Source: Diphasiastrum complanatum (Eukaryota > Streptophyta > Lycopodiopsida > Lycopodiales > Lycopodiaceae). From it: DNA of 64,000 bases. The stretch is taken from the NCBI GenBank assembly GCA_029204225.1, contig CM055106.1:4010039-4074038 (forward strand), given 5' to 3'. Shown here piece after piece: positions 44,752 through 55,560 of the stretch (within the stretch, counting starts at the first letter, position 1; each line of letters begins with the position of its first letter). A program made the translations under genes and the position numbers. A model generated the notes under the pieces. That model saw only the letters and a list, made by a program, of their open reading frames with translations, was not told the DNA's origin and searched no databases.

Positions 44752-46102
44752 TTAATAAGAGATGTAGTGTCATGTTTTTCATCAAGCATGGTTCACCATG
44801 CTAATGTAAGATAAATGTAGACAGCGTTGAATCACATGAAATATTGGCCCACCCTCACTGGCCCATCGTGAAGATTTTTTTAATACAACCAATTGAGATA
44901 AGCAATTTTACCTTTAGAATTCATGCATAATCAAGCAAGAGCCACGAGTGTGAAGAGCATCAATATCTTTATAAAATTGTCAACCGATGCAATTACTTGA
45001 TATAGGCCACTGTTAGAATGACATTGAGCCATAACAAAGTAATAGTGAAGTTTAACGCATAGGCCACTGTTAGAATGACACTCGGCCATAACAAAGTAAT
45101 TGTGAAGTCTAATTTTGTCAAATTAATCCAAAATTATCAATAGAACTGTTGTGACATATTACTTAAAGTAATCTGCTGCCAGAAATGGATGATCCAACAT
45201 ATGCCTCATAAGGATGATATTGAGCTAAGGCTTATTACGTTAGAGATACATTCAGCCCTCCCCAATCATTGTGAGTGACTGAAATAATGATGATAGGGTG
45301 ATTGGAAGTTGGGCATGATATAATTGCAGATTCATGATATTCATTTATAGCTTTGATCCACTAATTTTTGAATGACACATTGCGTTCTTTTACGGCCTCA
45401 AAGAACATATGTGAATTATCTGTAGTCTCTAGCCATTTTATAAAGGCTCCGTAACATACTCTATCAAAACAACTAATTGTCATGGAAAAGTCGATTGAGG
45501 TGTACTATCCAGATAAACTTAACTAGCTGCTAGTTCATGACTTACATGGTTACATAGATATTCAATAGCGGAGACAAAACACAGTGAAACTTTCATGAGC
45601 CAAATCAAAGTAATGTTAAACCTTCACAACGGCTTGATCATTCTGTTTGAGCGATAAGCTTACAAAATGAATGGTTTAAGTAGTGGGGAAGGCTGAAACG
45701 TGAAGATCAAACAACAGAGCTTGTTATTTCACTATTGAAAAAAAAAATGAGCACATATCAATTTGAGAAAATGTGAATGTGTACATAACTCTGCCATGCC
45801 AAACATTGATCAGCTGGAACATGTTGCAAAGCCATGATCATCCATTACATTGGATAATGCTACATGACTTAAGTTAAGTCTAAATTTAAGACAACCAAAC
45901 AATGAGATTACTTTCTATCATAAGTCCGTTGATATCAATTTTTTATAATAATGTCAAAGTCTGTTACGTCTTACAGAGTTCCTGAACTTATTATCCTCAT
46001 ATGTGGATTGTTATTTTTATTCCTCACATACGACAATTCTATCGTTTAGCAACATCAAATGTATCATAATGACTGATCTCCACAGCTGGAATGTGCAGAA
46101 GT
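44752..46102. other. Intergenic DNA downstream of the lectin gene
   Basis: AT-rich with no coding evidence. It contains a 57-bp tandem duplication at 45004-45060 and 45061-45117 (AGGCCACTGTTAGAATGACA). No transposon protein was found here, unlike most of the window, so this may be real intergenic space of the lectin gene. Confidence 0.5.
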
Positions 46103-46630
46103 TTACCTTGGGTCAGTATTACTTTTCCACCTAACATAATATCCCGAGTTTAGTGAATCACCTGGTATGACGCAGACCAGAGCAAGGATCCAACCTTTAT
46201 CTTCCCAAAACTGCAGTTCATAGTAACCACCAGCAGGCACACACGGGCCGTCGCCAACCAAACGAGGCTGACTCTTGATGATCCTTTCCTCGTCAGTGTT
46301 AGTTGCCCACAACGGGTAATTATCCCCACCGTAAACCACCAAGTTTCCATCCGCTTGGAGAGTCAGACGACAATTGGAACTTCTATGGGTAGTCTTGGAA
46401 TTCCATATACGATTGTAATTAAAATTTGAGGCAGGACGTCCTAATAGAACAAAATTGCATTGATCATCCAGCTTGGCCAACCAGTCATTATTGCCGACTG
46501 GCGTTATGTATTGCCCTTCATAAAGCGTTTCATCTACATGCAAATAATTCCCGTAACATGTAACAAACGCAGGAAGCATGAAAAATGCCATCGATAATAC
46601 TACAGGAACAAGCAACACAACTTTCTCCAT
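46103..46630 (-). CDS. Secreted GNA-type (bulb-type) mannose-binding lectin-like protein
   Basis: A single uninterrupted exon of 175 codons, ATG at 46630, TAA at 46105-46103. Residues 1-24 form a signal peptide with a hydrophobic core, so the product should enter the secretory pathway. The mature part is a B-lectin domain starting YLHVDETLYEGQYI. Of the three carbohydrate sites of this family, only the second is canonical: QADGNLVVY at 92-100. Site 1 (LDDQCNFVLL, 54-63) has lost its Gln and Tyr, and site 3 (QFWEDKGWILAL, 140-151) is degenerate. Cys58 and Cys87 fit the conserved disulfide, with a longer loop than usual; Cys130 and Cys153 are extra. The length matches lectin precursors of 150-180 residues. 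One intact site may mean weak binding or a changed role (curculin-like proteins are known relatives). It has TATA and a GA-rich leader upstream and no close gene neighbours. Confidence 0.9.
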   Translation of the reverse strand: MEKVVLLVPVVLSMAFFMLPAFVTCYGNYLHVDETLYEGQYITPVGNNDWLAKLDDQCNFVLLGRPASNFNYNRIWNSKTTHRSSNCRLTLQADGNLVVYGGDNYPLWATNTDEERIIKSQPRLVGDGPCVPAGGYYELQFWEDKGWILALVCVIPGDSLNSGYYVRWKSNTDPR

Positions 46631-46680
46631 CTCTCTCCCCTCGCTCGCTCTCTCGCTCTCTCTCTCTCTCTCACAAAAAG
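46631..46680 (-). promoter_or_regulatory. GA-rich 5' leader of the lectin gene
   Basis: On the minus strand the 50 bp before the ATG are purine-rich (GAGAGAGAG tracts interrupted by GAGCGAGC). GA-rich leaders are common in plant genes. There is no upstream ATG in this segment. Confidence 0.6.
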
Positions 46681-46734
46681 GTAGGAAGTAGATCTATACT
46701 GAGGGTGTGATAACTTAACGAGATTGCAAGTATC

Positions 46735-46742
46735 TATTTATA
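46735..46742 (-). promoter_or_regulatory. TATA box of the lectin gene
   Basis: TATAAATA on the minus strand, about 105 bp upstream of the ATG. Transcription would start near 46705-46710, giving a leader of about 75-80 nt. This supports the gene being transcribed rather than a fossil. Confidence 0.65.
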
Positions 46743-47194
46743 CTTGAGACTAGAGTGTCCATGCCATAGCCACGCACTTGCTATACTACAATTCTAGCCT
46801 TATCATGAGGCGGTGTCCTCAAAGTGGATTGACTCTTCAAAAAATTAAGAGGGTCAAAATTTTGGAGCAAGGATTTGTCTCATGTGATGTCAACCTAGGA
46901 GTCAAGGGGATGACATCTCTTGGAATCGTGTGGTTGATTACATAGCCCTCCAATTTCCATGTGCCTTGTGACACGTTGTTTGGGGATGCCATTTCTTGAA
47001 ATCATGTGGTTAGTTACATAGCCCCTCAATTCCCATGCCTTCTTACACATGTTATTTGTAGATAATGCCAGTGTGCTTTTTATAGTTTTATTTTGTTGAC
47101 ATTGAAAGTCTTCGATTTTACTCACATTCTGAAAGTCTTGAAACATAATAACTATGAAATCTTTGAAATAGCAAAAAAAAAAATAGCAAAGGGG

Positions 47195-47196
<2 letters not shown>

Positions 47197-47259
<63 letters not shown>
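47197..47259. repeat. (GA)n microsatellite, about 31 units
   Basis: Preceded by a G7 run at 47191-47197. It is the counterpart of the tract at 57852-58096. Confidence 0.95.
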
Positions 47260-47262
<3 letters not shown>

Positions 47263-47402
47263 ATGCTTTGTCCTACCTGCAGGATTGCACAACGTTCTTT
47301 TTCTTGTCTGCAAGACTACACAGGATGATGATGATGTGGTCTTGTGCATTGTCTTGCCTGCAAGACTACACAGCATGATGTCGTCTTGTGCATTGTCCTG
47401 TT
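47260..47402. repeat. Minisatellite of GTCTTGTGCATTGTC / GCAAGACTACACAG units
   Basis: Units of about 45 bp carry TTGTGCATTGTCTTGCCTGC and AAGACTACACAG(C/G)ATGATG. Two to three copies here, and again at 58097-58260 with one more unit. Confidence 0.7.
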
Positions 47403-49370
47403 CACATTGAAGGCTATATACAACATAACAAATGTATTTTATGAGGCTTGGAATTCTAAGGGCACCACATGCTTTTCTTCCTGAATTTAGTTCATTTTAT
47501 TTTTCCTAGCTAATGAGCTTTCATACTTTCTATCATCATTAGAACGTCATCCAAATGTGCTATAGTTTTTGACAATTTCATTGTATTTATATTCTCCATG
47601 GCACACACTATGGATTTTAGCCCATCATGAGTCGTGTTCCTCAAAGAGAATTGCATAATCATATTATTCTATTGGAATCACAACATCAAAAACTCAAAAT
47701 TCTAGTTGTCTCATGTGGTCAATTCTAGATGTCTCACGTGGTCAATTCACAATCTTAAAAAAAGTTAAATGTACCTTCCTAGATGTGTAAAGGGATATAC
47801 AACAAATTCCACATCATTGTTACACTCACATTTTGACACCCAGGCAATTTCAAAGTAAATGCACATAATCTAGGTTTATTTCGAAGTAGATCTTCATGAT
47901 TATTCCGAAGTCCCATAAATCCAAAAGAAAAATTAGAACAACATCAATCCATATTTTAACTCCATTTTGCCCTCAAGTTTGACTCCATCCAACCTCAGAC
48001 CCAAGTACATATGTAGGCAATGATCCACACGACCCTACCACGTGAACTCGAGACTTAGCTGAAATTTTGTCGTTTTTCTATTTTGCGTAGCTCTACCACG
48101 CATCCACGCTAACAATTTTCAGGCACCTCTGCTGGTCAAAAATGGATTGACTATGGGTTTGGAGGGGTGGGAGAATGGGCTTTGAACATGGCTCTGCCAT
48201 GCATGGCACAACCACGCGAAAATTTAAAATCAATTTTTTTTTTAAAAATGCGCGCCAAATTTATTTGCATGGCACAGCCATGCAAAGTCGTTAAATAACC
48301 ACTTTTTCTTGTGACAAGTAATTTGGAGATTTGCCACTTGTGGCAATAATTCCAAAGCGTTCTTTGGAAATTTTCCACGCATGGCAAACAATTAAATTGT
48401 GTTTGTTGGGACAAGTTGTTTGTCTTATGTTCAGAAATCTTTAAAAAAAAATCTTGGCAAGTTTTAGATTCTTTAATATCGATGAAATGTTGTAAATGAA
48501 TTACACTATAAAATAGAGCAAGGCCAAATTACAATTAAAGTTATAAATATTTAACCCAGGTTTCAGTAGATTACAAGTTGAAAACCCAAACATTCACAAT
48601 TTTGAAGAGGGGGCGCACTTGTTTGAAATTTGTTATCACAGTTTTGGTGATGTCGTTACACTTTTAGAATGTCCACTATACATGATTTTCTTTAAGATTA
48701 AGCTAATAGACTAACTAGTTTCGATATTAAGTAATGTCATATGTTATGAATGGTTATTGTTCTATATTCTAGAAAATTATATTGGATGATTATCAATTAT
48801 GATTGTACTGAGACAATCTTAATGCGATGACAAAAAAAAAAAATGAAATAGACAATCATTTTTTTTTTAATTTAAATTTTTTGTAAAAAGTATTTTTTAA
48901 AATTCTTATTAAGCACGTACTAGCAATTTAGTTAAAAATTATATGTTATTCAAATTTGTGACATTGTTAACAAAAAGAACTAGAAATTCATTTTTTACAT
49001 GCTAAAATTTTAAAAATAAACAAATTATATTTTTTATTTTTATATTAATAATATAATTCTTAATATTTAATATTTTTTAAAAATTTACATAATTTGTTTT
49101 CTACAAAACTTAGAATGTAAATATTTGCAATTTTAACATTTCATCTTTTACATGCAAATCATAAAATGCTAAAAATTTATATTGTTTAAAACTGCACCAA
49201 ATATAGAAAATATATATATTTTTTCAGTAATTGATTTTTAAAATTAATCTAAAATGTATGATAGGAATTTAGAATAGTTTCAAGTTTTATATTTTAAAAG
49301 ATACAAAATTTCACGTAATGCATTATTTTATTCAAAAAATATTTTGAGAGTATTTAGATATTATGTAAAA

Positions 49371-50027
49371 GATCATTTGCAAAAGTGTTGATCTGATTAT
49401 TCTATATTATCATTATTTAATTTGATTACTTTGATACTAATTATGTGCTAGAGATCTTCGATGAAATTGTTTCTATAGGGAATGTACATATTAAAAAAAG
49501 GCTAATTGAGCAGTCCCCCAACTCAATTTATCATTCCCATTCCTATTTTCACCTCACCTATCCTTTCTGATACAATAACCACCACCACCTCACTTCTTAC
49601 CACCACTACCTTACCATCAAACCCACAATTTTGCTTCCCACCATCACATTATTTACCTTCGAAATTTCCTCTATTCAAAGATGTCAGCAATCTGTTGAAA
49701 ACTTCCAAGAAAACTCTAGAAGCCTATCATTTGCACTGGTTGGTAAGCCATAACGAAGAACTGGTCGACTAATTAGTCGATAAGAATAAGGACTTGGAGG
49801 CTTGCCAAGCGGAGCTCAAGAAGAAGTGAATAAGAGCTATAGAAGAAGAGCTAAGGAGCCAGGAATTACAAGGATTGATCCAACAACAACTCCAAGGCCT
49901 CTTACAGTTGTGAAATTAGCTCAAACAACAAGCCATGCAGGCCTCTACAGAGCATTATAGATTGATAACCATAACAGATGAGACATTGTTGTAATGTCAC
50001 CACTTGGAGAGGCCATCCGGATCAAAA
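49371..50027 (+). pseudogene. Possible retroelement gag-like remnant
   Basis: From ATG 49506, 88 codons (Thr/Pro-rich, then KDVSNLLKTSKKTLEAYHLH) end in TAG, and reading past it the frame continues as a charged, Gln-rich stretch (KDLEACQAELKKK, IQQQLQGLLQL) with more stops. This resembles the coiled-coil gag-like region of some gypsy elements, and it leads straight into the dispersed repeat at 50028. There is no zinc knuckle or protease, so the identity is weak. Confidence 0.3.
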
Positions 50028-50652
50028 GATACGTGGAATTGATCCAAAGTTATGAAGTCCACAAGGGAATCAAGTAAAGAAAAAACAAGACTTACAAAGG
50101 GTCCTAGAACACGTGAACTAGCTTTGGAACACTACTTGCATAGTACAGGTAGAGCTAGCACAACCGGGAAAAAAGGAAGACCAAGATGGACATGGCATGG
50201 GAGGACCATCCAAGGCTGCTATCTGATCAGGTGTGAATTCTCACATGGCTTTCAAGATCTCCAAAGGGCCTCGACTATACCCTACCATAACAAATCTTTT
50301 TTAGACCCCTCTATTTCCTTCTCTATTTTATTCATCTTTAACCGAATCCAATTCATTCACTCAATGGACTAACGATTCGTTTCTATGTATAATCTTGAGA
50401 TAGAATCATTGATTTTTTGAACAGGGATGGCATGACAATAGAATTGGACTCCCACTGAAGGATTGGCCAACAAGTGTATAATGGAACAAACTTGCAAAAG
50501 ATGGAGAACTAGATCAACAACTGAAAAACCCGGCTGATGAAGTCAAATTGAAGTTGCAGAGGGACTTGCAACAAGCTTGGAGGAGGGCAATGTTAGTACA
50601 TTTTCTACCAAGCTCACAATCAGCGGAAGGTATACTTTTTGGTGTCGGTTAA
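50028..50652 (+). repeat. Dispersed repeat, copy 2, interrupted by element I
   Basis: Matches 40895-41600. Copy 1 continues past GGTGTCGGTTAA into AATCCAAGAACTGG-type sequence, whereas here the LTR of element I begins (TGTTGTAAAGC at 50653). This dates element I after the repeat. Confidence 0.75.
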
Positions 50653-51281
50653 TGTTGTAAAGCTACCTTTACAAGCTTTACTTCCAGCGCCATCGGCGCC
50701 AGCAGCGCCCCTACTGCTCCCGGCGCCAACGGCGCCGGCGCCGCTCCCGGCGCCACTGTGACCAGAATCCAGCCGGCTCCAAATTCCTATGGCTGAAAAT
50801 CTTTGATCAGTTCTAGCGGAGTCCAGAGAGCTCAGATCGATGTGCAATCACCTCACACGATCTAGGCATGATTAAAGGAAGCCTGGGGATCAATAAAATC
50901 TAGAGAGAAAAAATGACTTTCTAGAAAGAGAAAATCCTAGAGAGAGAAAAATGTGCTTTACTAGCTTGGGTAGAGTGCTTGGTATGAGGGGGGGTGCCGA
51001 ATCACACCAATACTATAGGGGAGTGCGGGTTGCGACTCAGGGCCAGCTCCAACCAAGTCTCAGCCTCCCTTGCTAGAATGGAAGTCACCCACATCGGGAC
51101 CCCCGATCTGGCATGGCGCCAGGTTGGATCTCAATGTTGGATTTCGGAACTTCAAGTTGGTTAAGTCTGATCGTTGTTGGCGAGTTGGCTGCTTGTATGT
51201 CAAGTGGGTTTGGATGGCAAGAGTTGAAGGCTGGGAAGCTAAGTCGTGGTTCCCGGCTCCCTTTGGGATGCATGCGCTACA
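50653..51281 (+). repeat. 5' LTR of element I
   Basis: 629 bp from TGTTGTAAAGCTACC to ATGCGCTACA. At 50690-50755 it has a GC-rich block with five GGCGCC palindromes. It differs from the 3' copy mainly in lacking about 617 bp after GCTAGAATG (51080). Confidence 0.82.
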
Positions 51282-51283
51282 TG

Positions 51284-51296
51284 TGGTATCAGAGCC
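51284..51296 (+). promoter_or_regulatory. Primer-binding site of element I
   Basis: TGGTATCAGAGCC, two bases after the LTR end, an exact initiator-tRNA complement. Confidence 0.9.
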
Positions 51297-51359
51297 GACT
51301 GGCCGGTCAGCTATGCGGATCTCACGGAAATGGCCACGGTTTGGGGTTCATCAAGACAA

Positions 51360-51760
51360 CTGTTGTGCAAGGTGCTGCCCACAGTGTAAGCACGGGTGCG
51401 TCCACGGTCGGGGTGGTCGGCAAAACGGGGGACTTGATGAGTCAAGGTGCTGCCCTTGAGGTGTAAGCACGGTCAGTTCTCGCGGTTCGGGCCTAGCGCT
51501 GTCTGCACGTAGGACGGATGAGGCAAAGTGCTGCCTAGGGAGGTGAAAGCACGGTCTGTACCTTGTGGGGTGCGGGGCGACATATTCGAACTATACGGGT
51601 TAACCATTGATACAGAGATGCTGCTCGAATTCGGGTGTAAAGCACGGGTGGTTAGCTGCCGGTGCGGGATAGCTGCCGATCGTTTAGCTATAAGGGCTAT
51701 CGACCAAAAAGTGGTGGGGCGTGACTGAGGCAATGTGCTGCTTAATGGTGAAAGCACGGA
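51360..51760 (+). repeat. Five hairpin-forming repeats in the leader of element I
   Basis: The pattern GTGCTGC ... GTGAAAGCACGG occurs with GTGCT arms at 51372, 51447, 51528, 51618 (as ATGCT) and 51735, and AGCAC arms at about 51389, 51466, 51548, 51641 and 51753. Each pair can fold into a 5-6 bp stem with a loop of 10-18 nt. Spacing is 75-117 bp. Loop sequences differ while the stems are kept. Confidence 0.7.
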
Positions 51761-52039
51761 TAGTTGGAGGGGTGTCCTATGTGGGCTGATTCCGTGATCG
51801 ATTTGTATGGGCGCGGCCAGGCAAAGGTCCGTTGGCAGGACCATCTCAGAGGGGGACCTTGTCTTTGTTACTTGTTAGTAAACCTGCCTGAGTGTCTTAC
51901 TTGTATGTATTCGTGGTGAGTCTTAATACTCGTGCTTTGCCTGGTTTGCATGATTGCTTGTGATACAAGGAGCTGATGGCTCGAGAAAGAACCTTTTCTT
52001 TTGAAGGCTGATACCATCAAACAAAGAGGACTACAGAAT

Positions 52040-52538
52040 CTGTGGGGCGGATTTGTAGTTCAAGTACTCACACGTGAACGACAACGAAACGACTCAATGT
52101 TTGCAAAGGATGGATGGCTAGCCTGTTTTTTGGGTTAGTTTCAATTGCAACAACGCCCACCAAACGCAAGCAGGAAGTCAAAAGTTGGAAAGGGCCATTT
52201 CAGGGGAGATCTTCTATGGAGCAGTTGGTCTTCATTTTGGAACGGCCACCTTCGGAACTGAAACTCACTGAGCATGGGCGATATCCAGAATCTGTGCGGC
52301 GGAATTTGGAGTTCAAGTACTCGCACGTGAACGACAACAAAACGACTCAATGTTTGCAAAGGATGGATGGCTAGCTTGTTTCTTGGGTTAGTTTCATTTG
52401 CGACAACGCCCACCAGACGCAAGCAGGAAGTCAAAAAGTTGGAAAGGGCAATTTCAGGGGAGATCTTCTATAGCAGTTGGTCTTCATTTTGGGACAGCCA
52501 CCTTCAGAACTGAAACTCACTGAGCATGGGTGATATCC
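52040..52538 (+). repeat. 253-bp tandem duplication in element I
   Basis: Two units: GTTCAAGTAC at 52058 and 52311, TTTGCAAAGGATGGATGG and CAAGCAGGAAGTCAAAA in each. About 93% identical by eye, and the second copy lacks a few bases near 52470. Confidence 0.85.
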
Positions 52539-52914
52539 AGTATCAGTTGGGTTTTTCCTCAAAGGGGAAAAGACTAGGATCCTCTTCAGAGATTGGCAAC
52601 AAGTTGGATCCAGCCATAATCCTAGCAGATGGGAAGCAAAGTGTTGGAAAGGCTTTTTGTCCGAAGAACTCTACTCTAAGTCCGATCAACTGATTTTATA
52701 AGTGGAGGGGAACTATCACACACACCTCTCTCTTGGGGCAAATTTTGAATGAAAGTTGATCAAAAATGGGGTCAAATTCAAGGTGACCTAGCCATACTCA
52801 CACGAGGAGACTGGCAAACTTTGGACCTAATAAGTTGACAAGTTTTTTGTTGTGGAAAGGAAAGTTTGTTATAGGCTTTCTTTGGACCAGCAATGATGAG
52901 AAATCATATGAGTA

Positions 52915-53290
52915 CGCTGGCTTGTGTTACGTGTAAGGCAGCTGATCAATGAAGGAACTGTGAAAGTTGAGTCTTGCATGAGAGACTAGGTATTTCAAAC
53001 GGACGCTAAGGGACAGTTCGCGTTGAGATCGGATTAGTGCAAACTCTGGGTGCATGTTTCTGATTCAAAGAGAGCTACTTGAAGCCAAGCTCGATGTACA
53101 CTTCTTGTTTTGACTGTGAGGCAACTGACCAGTGATGGAATTGTGAAAGTCAAGTTTTGCGCGACGGACATGGTGCTTTAAACAAACGCGAAGAGATAGT
53201 TCGGATGCGGATCAAACTGGTGCGACCCTTTGGCTTTCCACGAGGTCAATGGTTACATTTGGGCTGATTCAAAGAGCTACTTCAAGCTAA
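52915..53290 (+). repeat. Diverged direct repeat of about 185 bp in element I
   Basis: Two units share GTGTAAGGCAGCTGATCAATG / GTGAGGCAACTGACCAGTG, GAACTGTGAAAGTTGAG / GAATTGTGAAAGTCAAG, GATCGGATTAGTGCAAAC / GATCAAACTGGTGCGACC and TGATTCAAAGAG(A)GCTACTT. They are older than the 253-bp duplication. Confidence 0.65.
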
Positions 53291-53835
53291 GTGAGAAGTG
53301 CATTGCGGAGTACTCAATCTTTGCCTACCTTAAAGAGCCAAGATGGAAAAGTATCAAGATCAGGCTGGGACAAGGAGGGAAATTAAGGTGTAGAAGCAAT
53401 AAGGCACGGAGTGGACCATAAAGTGGGCAATCAAACGATAAATCCTTTGGCTCAGGGAGCCTTGATACCTATGCGGAACTGAACAAATCTGGAGCTCAGG
53501 GAGCTCAACACAAAGTACATCAAGGACAAATCAGGAGCTCAAAGGAGTTCCAAAGCTGAAAGTCAGAAGTGACAGGGGCGAACATTTCAAAGAAAGGCCT
53601 CTGTCACCACTTAATAAGGTTCTCGGGTTTTACGAAAGCGATATCAAATCTACGCTTTTCCCAGTCAAAGATATATTTTCAAGTTATGTAATTTTTCAGT
53701 ACAAAGAGCTGAGCCTCCGACTTGTGGTGTGCCAGCTTCAATGTTAATAAAAAGTGGCCAGTAAATTGAGTACTGTGCCAAGTAGCTTAAATGTATAGTT
53801 ATTTTAATTGGGAGACACCTTTACTTTAATCTGAC

Positions 53836-53855
53836 ATCTGATGAGGACATCAGAT
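53836..53855 (+). repeat. 8-bp perfect hairpin before the PPT of element I
   Basis: ATCTGATG-AGGA-CATCAGAT, a perfect 8-bp inverted repeat with a 4-nt loop, ending 5 bp before the purine run. Confidence 0.75.
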
Positions 53856-53860
53856 TTTAT

Positions 53861-53874
53861 AAAGGTGGGGTGGA
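53861..53874 (+). promoter_or_regulatory. Polypurine tract of element I
   Basis: AAAGGTGGGGTGGA directly precedes TGTTGTAAAAC, the 3' LTR start. Confidence 0.8.
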
Positions 53875-55057
53875 TGTTGTAAAACTACCTTTACAAGCTT
53901 TACTTCCGGCACCATCGGCGCCAGCTATGTCCCCGACGCCAGCAGCGCCCCTGCTGCTCCCGTCGCCAATGGCGCCGGCGCCGCTCCCGACACCACTGTG
54001 ACCAGAATCCAGCCGGCTCCAAGTTCCTATGGCTGAAAATCTTTGATCGGTTCTAGCGGAGTCCAGAGAGCTCAGGTCGATGTGCTATCACCTCACACGA
54101 TCTAGGCATGATTAAAGGAAACCTGGGGATCAATAAAATCTAGAGAGAGAAAATGACTTTCTAGAAAGAGAAAATCCTAGAGAGAGAAAAATGTGCTTTA
54201 CCAGCTTGGGTAGAGTGCTTGGTATGAGGGGGGGTGCCGAATCACACCAATACTATAGGGGAGTGCGGGTTGGGACTCAGGGCGAGCTCCAACCAAGTCT
54301 CAGCCTCCCTTGCTGGAATGTTGTCATGGCTCTCGCCTTGGCATGCTAGCGCCCCGGAGACTAGGGTCAGTCACACACTTGAAATATAACCTTCTCAGAT
54401 TTATTAGTAAAGTGGGATTTTTCTCAAACTGACTCTAATTACCTTTTGGGTTTCAGTGTTCGATAAAAGCGCCAGTTGTAAGGCCGCTTTCAAAATTTTT
54501 AACTTGGCACATAGCTGAGGGTCGTATCTCGGGATGCCAGCGGTATGTCGTCGGGACCATTCAGTCCGTGGTGCCAGCGGTATGCTGTCGGGACCATTGG
54601 TGCCAGCGGTATGCTGTCGTGGTCCAGGAACTGGTTGTTTCCATATCTGTTGCGGCTTGTGGTTCTGAGTGTTCCTTGCATGAACGTGAATGGGTTAAGC
54701 TCTTGGGGAACGGGCTCTAACCTGTCGGCTGAGTTGGATGGCTTGCTTGGGTGGATATTACCTGTTTATGGCTGTCCAGTCTGGCGTGGCGCCAGGTTGG
54801 CTTCCAGCGCTCTTGACAAAGCTTTCAATTGGTTAAGTCTGATGTAAGTCAGACCGCTTGCTTGGAATGGATGTTACTCGTTTGTAAGGAAGCTTCGAGT
54901 TGGTTAAGTTTTATGTATGTCGGGCGGCTTGCTTGGAGGGAAGTCACCCACATCGGGACCCCCGATCTGGCATGGCACCAGGTTGGATCTCAATGTTGGT
55001 TTTCGGAACTTCAAGTTGGTTAAGTCTGATCGTTGTTGGCGAGTTGGCTGCTTGTAT
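53875..55057 (+). repeat. 3' LTR of element I, longer than the 5' LTR and 3'-truncated
   Basis: Matches the 5' LTR to about 54319, then has about 617 bp not present in the 5' LTR, then matches again (GAAGTCACCCACATCGGG) to 55057. The last part of the LTR (from GTCAAGTGGG) is missing. The extra part carries three GCCAGCGGTATG(C)TGTCG units (about 54536, 54573, 54603) and repeated TTGGTTAAGT words. Confidence 0.75.
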
Positions 55058-55069
55058 AGATGAATGATG

Positions 55070-55560
55070 TAACTATTTTTTGAGGATGTTCCACCATGTT
55101 GTGTATTTCGATCAAATGCTGCTCTTGCCTGCCAATGTGATTTCTCCATTCCTTGTGAGGACCATATACTCAAACTGCCATACTTTTTTGCAAAAAATGA
55201 TGCATGATGCCTTAGTATGTGCTGCAATATCAAAGATTTATGCATTGGTTAGAATCTATCAAGCAAGTTATACTAAAATTATAAAATTGTAAGACACTAT
55301 TCAAATGAATGGTACCATCATGTAGTGGGTGATGTGATCTGAGCCCCAAGCCACCCGAACTGCATCTACAAACTCTATTGCTGTTTTCTCCAATAGGAGT
55401 GCATCTGCATATGAAATTGTGTCTTTTCTAAGCACTTCAACCATATTATCGAGCTTTTTCCAAACTTCAACCTTCTTTACCCTTGTTGTTCCTTTATCTT
55501 CAAAGTCTTTAGTTGCAGAAATAACATCTTTCCAAACCGAGTATTGGATCTAGGATGACT
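55070..55560 (-). pseudogene. Unidentified conserved gene, minus-strand gene, copy 2
   Basis: Exon (55560-55316): IQYSVWKDVISATKDF after an upstream stop, then TRVKKVEVWKKLDNMVEVLR, EKTAIEFVDAVRVAWGSDHI, THYMM, followed by GTACC. A 94-nt intron (55315-55222, acceptor ATATTGCAG) leads to HILRHHASFFAKKYGSLSIW, SSQGMEKSHWQARAAF and NTQHGGTSSKNS, where the frame meets the truncated LTR of element I near 55075. Against copy 1 most differences are conservative (K/R, D/E, I/V) and the intron has the same position and length. The upstream part is missing or too decayed. Of the three copies this has the best preserved ends. Confidence 0.6.

Larger units (their letters stand above)
46851..49370 (+). 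repeat. Direct duplication, copy 1 (partner 57601-60357)
   Basis: Starting GGGTCAAAATTTTGGAGC (46851 and 57601) and ending near TATTTAGATATTATG (49370) the two blocks run in parallel. Shared landmarks are the (GA)n tract, the GCAAGACTACACAG minisatellite, TATCATCATTAGAACGTCAT and a long AT-rich end. Differences: this copy has an extra 80-bp tandem unit at 46900-47000 and about 150 bp at 48110-48260 that copy 2 lacks, while copy 2 has a far longer (GA)n and about 240 bp extra after the minisatellite. I see no coding. Confidence 0.88.
50653..55057 (+). mobile_element. Element I: GC-rich non-autonomous LTR retrotransposon
   Basis: A 5' LTR (50653-51281), primer site (51284-51295), 2.6-kb interior, polypurine tract (53861-53874) and a 3' LTR from 53875, truncated at 55057. 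No gag, protease, integrase or RT motif is readable in any frame; frames up to 129 codons are open but lack any domain, and several lie in repeats. It therefore depends on enzymes from another element. It is markedly more GC-rich than the rest of the window. The 3' end is joined to a copy of the unidentified minus-strand gene, so the second target-site copy is lost. Confidence 0.82.

Noticed and set aside
48110-48400. GCATGGCA and CACGTG-like palindromic words as regulatory G-boxes (also 59150-59320)
   Set aside because: They lie in a duplicated noncoding block with no gene next to them; such short words are common by chance.
51070-51466. Overlapping frames of 117-129 codons in the LTR and leader of element I
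   Set aside because: They cross the LTR end and the primer site in GC-rich DNA, where stops are rare, and show no gag or other motif.
50653-55057. GC-rich segment as bacterial or organelle transfer
   Set aside because: The primer site, polypurine tract and LTR pair identify it as a retrotransposon, so no transfer is needed to explain the composition.
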